Shown piece after piece: positions 57,001 through 64,000 of a stretch of 64,000 bases of DNA. The position numbers were made by a program, and so were the translations under genes. The stretch's first letter is position 1, and the number at the start of each line of letters is the position of its first letter. The notes below the pieces were generated by a model. That model saw only the letters and a list, made by a program, of their open reading frames with translations, did not search any database and was not told the DNA's origin. Source of the stretch: Prunus persica (Eukaryota; Streptophyta; Magnoliopsida; Rosales; Rosaceae); contig NC_034009.1 in the NCBI RefSeq assembly GCF_000346465.2, positions 34,203,251 through 34,267,250 of the forward strand, in the 5' to 3' direction.

Positions 57001-57393
57001 ACAGGTAAGATTTAAGTGATTTTCACCTGCACATATTAGCACCACGCATTTCCTGTTAAATCATCGGTGTCCTGTCATGGTTTGGGTTTGTCCATCATTC
57101 TGCTTAGAGAGCAGGACAGCAAAAGTGCTGAAACTTCCCTGCTTGGCAAATGAAGGAAGAACACATTCCCCTTTGATAATACCTGCTACTTTGGGAAGTT
57201 AACACTATCAAAGCTTGGACAGAAAGATGATAATAATTCTTGGACATGCAGGATTAAGGTCAATATGCATGCATCTCAGGAAAAGGATTTTCACTTGAAT
57301 TCACCTGAACTCCCAGAAGGGTCATCTGCCACTCCAACGATAACATCATCAGTGCCTACAGATTCAGGTTCTACTCAACATCAAGACTGCTAA
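54017..57393 (+). CDS. DUF21/CNNM-type CBS-domain membrane protein
   Basis: Exons 54017-54194, 54703-54779, 54861-54944, 55035-55148, 55282-55368, 55562-55701, 55795-55882, 56007-56080, 56253-56443, 56567-56790, 56958-57004 and 57252-57393, 481 residues. The DUF21 (CNNM transmembrane) domain occupies about 1-175, with membrane spans near 10-32, 65-85, 90-112 and 125-148, and the signature [21 protein letters not shown] bent CBS pair follows: [20 protein letters not shown] with IIGLVLVKNLL, then [11 protein letters not shown] and [20 protein letters not shown]. The family includes ancient conserved domain proteins linked to divalent-metal (Mg) transport or sensing. It is likely in plasma or vacuolar membrane (inferred). 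The exon 7 acceptor is preceded by a (CT)n run at 55769-55792 that serves as polypyrimidine tract. The intron 56444-56566 is 123 nt and stop-free in frame. Confidence 0.93.
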
Positions 57394-57399
57394 GGTGGC

Positions 57400-58780
57400 T
57401 ACTATCGGTCCCATGCCAACAAGCTCACATACCCAACACATCAAGGTTCTGAAGGTGACATGTCGAGGGATCGGTGAGATTTGTCATTGTTTTGTTCCTC
57501 GTATGAGTCAAATTTAGATTCAGAAAAGCCAAATTTTAGTTAAAAGCTCACGTAAAATTAACCAAGACTACATACAAGTATGGTACTCTAATTATGTAGA
57601 AAGAGAGACTCCACTCCATGTTTGATCAAACCCACGGCTAAGACAGCTCTCTCCTTGTTTTTTATTTTTTGAATGTAAATTCTACTTGAAGTGTTACCAA
57701 AAGGGAAATTAATGACAGGCGCGGAACATTTATTTGATCTATGCATTTTGGGAAGTGGATTAGGGTTCTAACAGCAAGCCCGTGATCCAAGAGGCCCACT
57801 CTTACAAGGAGAGACCTATAATTGGTGCAAATCGAAGCATGTTTTTTCAAAGATAATAAAACTTCAAAAACATTTTCCCGACAATCGTATTTCATGTTCA
57901 CGTGTTTGCTTTCTGCAAAAGATAATGGAAAAAAGAAGGAAGAAAAACTAGAGGAAGATTGTGAGACCAATAAAGGAAGATAAATTAAATAATACAAAGC
58001 AAAGCATTCCAAAATCTACCGTTAATTGGCAATGTAAACGATTTTCGTTTTATTTATTTATTTCTAAATTTGATAACTACTTAAAATATCTTTTGAGAGT
58101 TATATCAAGAAGAAAAAGGAAAGCAAACGACTTTTCAAAAATTAAAAGAAGTTAATTTTTCTTTATTTTGCTAAACTTTTAACGACTACAGTATAACAAA
58201 CAGTCGAGAGCATACCCCTTGCTCAAACCCAAAGGAACCGTGAATTTGATTGATTGAAGATCCAACTATGAGTAAAAATTGATTTGGCAACTAAAACTTA
58301 AAAATACCAAAAAAAAATTGGACTTTTTATTTTTATTTTTTGAAGCAATCTTAGAGCACAACGCACCACAGCGAAACTTGACGGAAACCCAACACTAGTG
58401 AAGCTGGTCCTTCCCCTTGATGGCGTTAGCTTAGCTGCCAAACGCAAATACATCTGAGTTCTTCCACATGTGACATGCTTTCTTGCTACTCTTGACTTCG
58501 AGCCTCCAAACATTTAGCAGCAGAAATGGCCAGACAATATAATTCTGTCAATCCGACATAAATCTATGATTTTTAAAATTTCAAAAGTTTATTACTTTAT
58601 ACTTGATTATGCTTATTTCCCCAGATAACTCGTTCTTTCACTTTTCATTTTTCTTTTTGTTTTCTGGGTGACGGATAAATTTTTCCTGCGTTCTGTGTTT
58701 TGGATAATATACCCAAGTGAAGCTCTTCTTTAATTTCTCGCCTGAAAGAAAAAAACAAAATGAAGCTAATCTATCCGTGT
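57400..58780. other. intergenic stretch between DUF21 and PMT28 genes
   Basis: No gene recognised. The first about 250 bp are probable 3' UTR of the DUF21 gene; the last about 300 bp are PMT28 promoter and 5' UTR. Confidence 0.5.
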
Positions 58781-58790
58781 GCTTCAGATT

Positions 58791-59072
58791 ATGAATTCTT
58801 TCAGGGGTGATCTTGATGTGGTTTTTGTCTGCTTTGATCCAGACAGTGACTTTCCCATTTGGGTTCCCTCAGTTTCAGTTTCAGCTTCTCTTGCTTTTCT
58901 TTTCTTTTTTTTAGAAATACACCATAGATCTATCTTACCTCCTGCTCCAGATTTTTGTCAAGTTTCCGTTTTTAGTAAGTTTTTATACTGCTATCTTTCT
59001 TATTTGATATTCTATCTCATTTTGGCGGGGTTTGTCATTCGGGGTTCAGATTTCATTGTTTTGTTAGAGTGA
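58791..59072 (+). other. upstream ORF or 5' UTR intron before PMT28
   Basis: An ATG at 58791 opens a 93-codon frame that ends TGA overlapping the PMT28 start as TGATG (59070-59074). However, a good donor (A/GTAAGT at 58976) and acceptor (GGTTCAG at about 59043-59049) suggest a 5' UTR intron that would break this uORF. Which is used depends on the transcript. Confidence 0.4.
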
Positions 59073-62000
59073 TGGCCGTAGCTCGGTTTGGCCGCCAAGT
59101 AAAACGCCCAGGTGGGTTCTGTATAAAAATGACTGCGGTGGCCATCTTAGGCCTCTGCTTTATATTCGTCTGGTCTATGTTTTCTTCTTCTTCCTCCTCT
59201 GTGACTACTAGAATAGAAAGCTTTGACAACATAGGCGCTCCTCCTGGATCAAGGAACACAAGGGTAAACATTCCTGCTACACAATCTTCTATTAAGGGTG
59301 AGGATGAGAAAAAGTTCAATGGGTCTGTGACTTTGTCTGCCCATGAGCATAAATCTGAGAAGAAGGACCAGAAAGAAGTAGCAAATGTGAAAAAAGGGAA
59401 AGGTAAGAAAAAGTTACCAGAGAAGGTGTCGAAGCTAAAACATGGCTCTGAGGAATCTGAGAGTGAAGATTCAGAAAAGGAAAAAGAAGATGAAGATGAA
59501 GAACGAGAAGTAGTGGATGGAAAGGAAGAAGCTTTGAATGATGAAGGTGAAGTAAATGGGGAGGAAACAGGAGGAGAAGGTGCTTTCATTGTGTCACTGG
59601 ATCAGGAATCTGAGGAGAAGCTGGAAGATGACGGTGGTGAATCGGAAGAAAGGGGGAAGAAGAGATATAAGATTAAGGGTCCATTGTTTGATCCCAAAGC
59701 ACATTATCATTGGAAATTATGTAGCACAAGGAGCAAGCATAATTACATTCCTTGTATTGACATGGAAATTACCACTGGAAGGCTGCAATATAGGCATACA
59801 GAGAGGAGTTGCCCGAGAACAGAACCAATGTGTCTCGTACCTCTTCCTCGTGATGGTTATGGTAGCCCAGTCCCCTGGCCTGATAGCAAAGTAAAGGTAT
59901 ATGCTTGGGGTTTCGATATGTTTTTCTCTTGTTCTATTGTAGTGCATTGAGAGTTAAAAATATTTTCTGATATTTTCTTTTTGTAACTTCTCATGTTTTG
60001 CAGATATTGTATAAGAATGTGCAACATCCAAAACTTGCGGCATTCATCAAGGAGCATAGTTGGGTGATGGAGTCTGGAGAATATCTTACTTTCCCTCAAA
60101 ACCAGTCTGAATTAAGGGGTGGAATTCTTCACTATCTTGAGTCCATTGAAGAGGTGAACTTTCCTCGTTGCCGTGAATTTGAGTTGTGCTGAATCTTTAT
60201 GATCCTTCTTTTATTCCAACCTGAAATAAAATGATATAAATTGGACAGGATTGTTTGGGTAGATAGACAATTTCTCTTTCAGACATGTGTTTTTATATAT
60301 GAAATAGCACCTTTGAAAATCTTATATTTCTAGAATAAGGAGTCTAATTGCTTTATGTCTACAATTTTCTTGCATCCTAGTATTGTGAGAGATGAGAATT
60401 TTTGAACGCGGCGGCTATTTACAGATTGAAATTAAACTCCACCATACACATATACTGATATGCATATATATGCTTTTTATCTCCTAATAGTAAATTAATG
60501 GTGTCAGTCCTACTATAAATAGCAGTTTGAATTTCATTTCATTTGATAGATGGTACCAGACATCGAATGGGGAAAGAATATCCGTGTAGTGCTGGATATT
60601 GGTTGTACAGATTCTGCCTTTGGGGCTTCTCTCCTTGATAAGGATGTCTTAGCATTGGCATTGGGCTTGAAAGATGACCTAGTTGACCTAGCTCAAGTTG
60701 CCATTGAGCGTGGTTTTCCTGCTTTAGTTAGCCCTTTTGGAAATAGAAGGCTACCTTTTCCTAGTGGTGTTTTTGATGCTATTCACTGTGGAGGGTGCAC
60801 CATACCTTGGCATTCAAATGGTTTGAGTTTACCCCTTTTTTTGTCCCTGCCTTTCAATTTTTTTAAAATCTTTTCTTAAATTTTCGAATCCTACTTCAAG
60901 TTGCATTCGTGTGGTTTTCTTTCATTTGCAGGGGGTAAGCATCTTCTAGAAATGAATAGGATTTTAAGGCCTGGTGGATACTTTGTCTTGTCAACTAAAC
61001 ATGACAGCTTTGAGGATGAAGAAGGTTTGCCCTATGCTGCTATTTATTTACTTTTTTGATATGCTTGAAGCTGGAACAGTAGACTGTTTGCTTGGAAAAT
61101 CTTACTGTTTATACTATTCTTGCGAGGAGTGATTTCCTTAGTTAGTGCATCTAGATCTGTTTGCTTGCCGGTATTCATATATTTTTACCCTGAATGCAAC
61201 TGTGCTGAAAAATTGAAATTTTCATTTCTATTGAACTGCAACTTGTTTTATTCCAAGGTTATGGTCCACTTGTACGGATTGACTGAAAGACCTGTCTCTA
61301 ATTACTCTGATGTTATATGCAGATCTATGCATTGTATTGTAAGATAGCTTTGAAGCCTTTATAGTCTCAGATCCTCAATTAATTTGTTTACACTTTTCTA
61401 GAGTCGTTCATATGAAGTTAACCCGAGACTAGTATTTACACTTTCTGTCTAACAAGGTTTCTTAGGCTCTTTGATATTGAATAACATGCGGCATTTTTTT
61501 TTTCTTTTCCAGTCATGAGTAAATTGGCGGCATCTATCTGTTGGAATATTTTGGCACATAAAACTGACGAAGTCAGCGATGTGGGTGTCAAAATATACCA
61601 GAAACCGGACTCAAATGATATATATGAGTTGAGGAGGAAGAAATATCCACCTTTATGCAAGGAAAATGACAACCCAGATGCAGCGTGGTAAGCTTAAACA
61701 AACTTGCTTTACAATATTCATTTTCGTGGTTTTAAAATTATGTCTGTATTCATTGTGGGTTCGTTAATTTGGTATATGGAATTAATACGTTCATTGTTTT
61801 TGCATGGAGGACTACTTTTCAATTTATTCGATTTGGAAAGCAATTGTTGTATGTATATATAGAAGGAACACTTTAACCTTCCGTGCTCCTTAACAGGTAT
61901 GTTCCTGTGAAGACTTGCTTGCATGCCATTCCATCTGCTATTGAACAGCATGGGACAGAGTGGCCAGAGGAATGGCCCAAGAGGCTCGAAAGGTATCCCG

Positions 62001-62770
62001 ACTGGTTGAGTGATAAAGATAAGTTGGTTGCAGACACCAAGCACTGGAAAGCCATTGTTGAAAAATCCTATCTCACTGGACTGGGTATTGACTGGTCAAA
62101 TATTCGAAATGTGATGGACATGAAAGCCATCTATGGAGGGTATGTAAAGAAAAACAACTAAATGGTGTCTTTCTCTCTCTTTTCCATAAAAAGTACATCA
62201 AACTTGGTCATTGAATCAAATTGTAATGTTCTGTATGCAGATTTGCTGCAGCCCTCTCGCAACAAAAGGTGTGGGTGATGAATGTGGTCCCTGTCCATAC
62301 ACCTGATACACTTCCTTTCATATTTGAACGCGGGCTTGTTGGCACCTACCATGACTGGTGTGAGTCTTTTGGTACTTATCCCCGATCATACGACCTTTTG
62401 CATGTCGATCATCTGTTTTCACGGCTTAAGAACCGGTGAGAGTCAACTTCTCCACTTAGAGTTCTTTCATCTTGCTTATGCCACTAATACATTCCATCAT
62501 AACAACCAATTGAATTTGGAAGATAGCTGCAGCTAGTTTTTCAGTTACATCTTGAATACTACTATCTGTAGGTGTAAGCAGCCGGTATCGATTGTTGTTG
62601 AGATGGATCGCTTGTTACGGCCTGGAGGCTGGACAATTATACGTGAGAAAGTTGAGATACTGGAACCCTTGGAGGGCATATTGAAGAGTTTGCATTGGGA
62701 GATCCGGATGACTTATGCTCAGGGAAAGGAGGGCATATTATGCGCACAGAAAACCATGTGGCGGCCTTGA
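59072..62770 (+). CDS. PMT28: probable methyltransferase PMT28 (DUF248, Golgi type II)
   Basis: Exons 59072-59896, 60004-60153, 60550-60820, 60932-61024, 61513-61687, 61897-62139, 62241-62435 and 62572-62770, 716 residues. Type II membrane protein: cytosolic tail, then a span at about 20-37 ([15 protein letters not shown]), and a long Lys/Glu-rich stem (about 60-205). The DUF248 methyltransferase domain holds the SAM motif [11 protein letters not shown] (about 340-350), [27 protein letters not shown], and the second half with [22 protein letters not shown] and [15 protein letters not shown], ending AQKTMWRP. The family (QUA2-like) is linked to pectin homogalacturonan methylation in the Golgi. 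The GCTDSAFG motif, rather than GCGVASFG, is specific to PMT28-type members in my memory. The start is preceded by a probable 5' UTR intron. Confidence 0.95.
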
Positions 62771-63159
62771 ACTGATACTGCAGAGCCTAAGTCATAACAC
62801 TATGAAAGCCGGCGGCAAAGCCATGCTTACTGCGGGACGCTTCATTTTTCGAGCGAAATATACAACCTGCAACTGGTGGTTATTGTGAACACAGACACTA
62901 ATTTTGATACAATGATACACACCACTTGTTAGATTTTATGGGTTCGTGCACTTTGTGTAGAGGATGAGGCTGAGTGTGAATGAGTTCATCACAAGAGATG
63001 ACATTATTTACGTTTTTGTAACCATTTTCAGTGATGGTTTTTTCTCTGTACAGATTTATATGTTTCCCGTAATGAGATCCTAATCTAATGAATAATTTTC
63101 TTTTAGTCAAAAAAAGAGGAGAAGCTATACGAAAGAAGACATTTAATTTTAAACTGCTA

Positions 63160-63408
63160 TAAATATACGGGAATGTGGATGACCACCATAACACTCGTTA
63201 TTTCTACCTTTTCATGTTTGTAAACTATGCTCTTTATTGTTGTAATTAGTAACTATAATTTGTGGGTAAAATGCCTATAGTTGTAAGTCTCAAAGATGAA
63301 TGTAACAAGTTTTAGCGACTAATTTTTATTGTCCTCCTCTATTTTTCGTTTCAATTTCCCTTAATTATATAACAGGTTGTTAGCATATAACAGGTTATTA
63401 GCACGAGG
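63160..63408 (+). repeat. degenerate LTR remnant of the second copia family
   Basis: GTGGATGACCACCATA at 63175-63190 is identical to the copia LTR at 40606-40865, and the following 180 bp align loosely (AACTATGCnC, TTGTAATTAnT, CTATAGTTGTA). It ends TATATAACA, followed by GGTTATTAGCACGAGG, like the primer-binding-type site. A solo or truncated LTR, much older than the full element. About 220 bp upstream of TYW1. Confidence 0.7.
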
Positions 63409-63627
63409 AATAAGAAGAAGAAATAGACCCCCCAAAATTCGAATCATATTTTGGGCCGAAAAAGTTTGCGTACCCAAATTCCAATCGCATTCTTCTGCTT
63501 CCTCTCTCACTCTTCCCGGCTCTGAAATTGAATCACTCTCACGGTCGCATGACTCTTATTCGCGCCTCCTCCACAACACTCAGGTGAATTTCCTGAAAGG
63601 ACAAAACCAGAAATTTCATTTCCCGCC

Positions 63628-64000
63628 ATGTCCCTATCCTCAGTCCCAGCACGGCTCACTCTCCTAGCCCTCCTCTCAGCCACCACCTTCTACTGTTTCT
63701 ACAAATCACGCCGCCTCAAGCAACTCAAACTCTCCCTAAACCCTAACCCTAGCTCTTCTCCTCGCAAAGGCAAGCTCTTCTTCATCTCCCAAACGGGTAC
63801 CTCCAAAGCCCTAGCTCATCGTCTGCTCGATCTTCTCACCTCCAACGGCCTCGCTTTCGATCTCGTCGACCCCAACCACTACGAGCCCGAAGACCTCCCT
63901 AAAGAGAGCCTCGTCCTAATCATCGCTTCGACCTGGGACGATGGGAAGCCGCCGGCGAACGCCAAGTTCTTCTCCAATTGGCTCGCTGAGAGCGCGGAGG
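63628..64000 (+). CDS. TYW1: tRNA 4-demethylwyosine synthase TYW1, N-terminal part (cut by window end)
   Basis: Begins ATG at 63628 (MSLSSVPARLTLLALLSATT) and runs open for 124 codons to the window edge. An N-terminal hydrophobic span (about 8-26) is followed by a flavodoxin-like domain: KGKLFFISQTGTSKALAHRL contains the FMN-phosphate loop (SQTGTSK), then LVLIIASTWDDGKPPANAKF. Plant TYW1 fuses flavodoxin and radical-SAM domains; the radical-SAM CxxxCxxC part would lie outside. TYW1 makes the tricyclic base of wybutosine in tRNA-Phe, at the ER face. The identity is based on this N-terminal part only; another flavodoxin-radical SAM fusion is unlikely. Confidence 0.85.
   Translation, partial: MSLSSVPARLTLLALLSATTFYCFYKSRRLKQLKLSLNPNPSSSPRKGKLFFISQTGTSKALAHRLLDLLTSNGLAFDLVDPNHYEPEDLPKESLVLIIASTWDDGKPPANAKFFSNWLAESAE

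Noticed and set aside
59053..59589. 178-codon Ser/Phe-rich minus-strand ORF
   Set aside because: It is the antisense shadow of the Lys/Glu-rich stem of PMT28 (GAA/AAG codons read as TTC/CTT).
1..64000. CRISPR arrays, bacterial operons, prophage
   Set aside because: Intron-split plant genes and retrotransposons throughout. The 66-bp and 29-bp tandem arrays have no unique spacers of CRISPR type.

Overview
This is nuclear DNA from a flowering plant: AT-rich, with intron-split genes, GT-AG splice sites, LTR retrotransposons, Helitron-like and Mutator-like elements. The proteins are typical of eudicots, and repeat and protein style suggest Rosaceae (Prunus-like); that family call is inference from memory, not a search. 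I see no prokaryotic, organellar or viral genome, no CRISPR array, no rRNA and no convincing tRNA gene.

Layout. 1-11.7 kb is a transposon block: a young copia-type LTR element (174-6468, minus, 506-bp LTRs, TATAT target duplication) followed by a decayed Ty3/gypsy element (6564-11728, minus). 13.5-37 kb holds five host genes: a KCS4-type 3-ketoacyl-CoA synthase (-), a Maf-family nucleotide pyrophosphatase (-), a RADIALIS-like MYB (-), an LRR receptor pseudokinase (+) and a HAD-type 5'-nucleotidase (-). 37-44.6 kb is again transposon-rich: a PIF/Harbinger-like MITE, a long-TIR MULE, a second copia element related to the first, and two tandem Helitron-like units. 44.9-49.3 kb holds a thylakoid-lumen-type protein (+) and a SAM-dependent methyltransferase of the leucine-carboxyl-methyltransferase fold (-), in convergent orientation. 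50.9-53.6 kb is a nested mosaic: a Pack-MULE carrying a BRI1-like LRR fragment, a fold-back element and three more Helitron-like copies. 54-64 kb holds a DUF21/CNNM membrane protein (+), PMT28 (+) and the start of TYW1 (+, cut by the window edge).

The genes do not form one pathway. Several match, from memory, a conserved eudicot block: KCS4 and PMT28 are neighbours in Arabidopsis (At1g19440/At1g19430), and RL6, the 5'-nucleotidase and TYW1 sit near each other at At1g75200-75250, the paralogous segment. The window therefore looks like an ancestral block expanded by transposons.

The strongest leads are: (1) two homologous, phase-0, mutually exclusive-looking exons in the Maf gene that swap the residue after the catalytic Asp (ADT versus SDQ), a known specificity position; (2) an intact coiled-coil ORF lying antisense inside the young copia element, plus motif and tandem-repeat arrays in that element's leader; (3) the Pack-MULE with a captured LRR fragment; (4) an apparent one-base frame break with a possible splice rescue, and a possible targeting-switch cassette exon, in the 5'-nucleotidase. 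Exon coordinates were derived by eye from reading frame and splice consensus.
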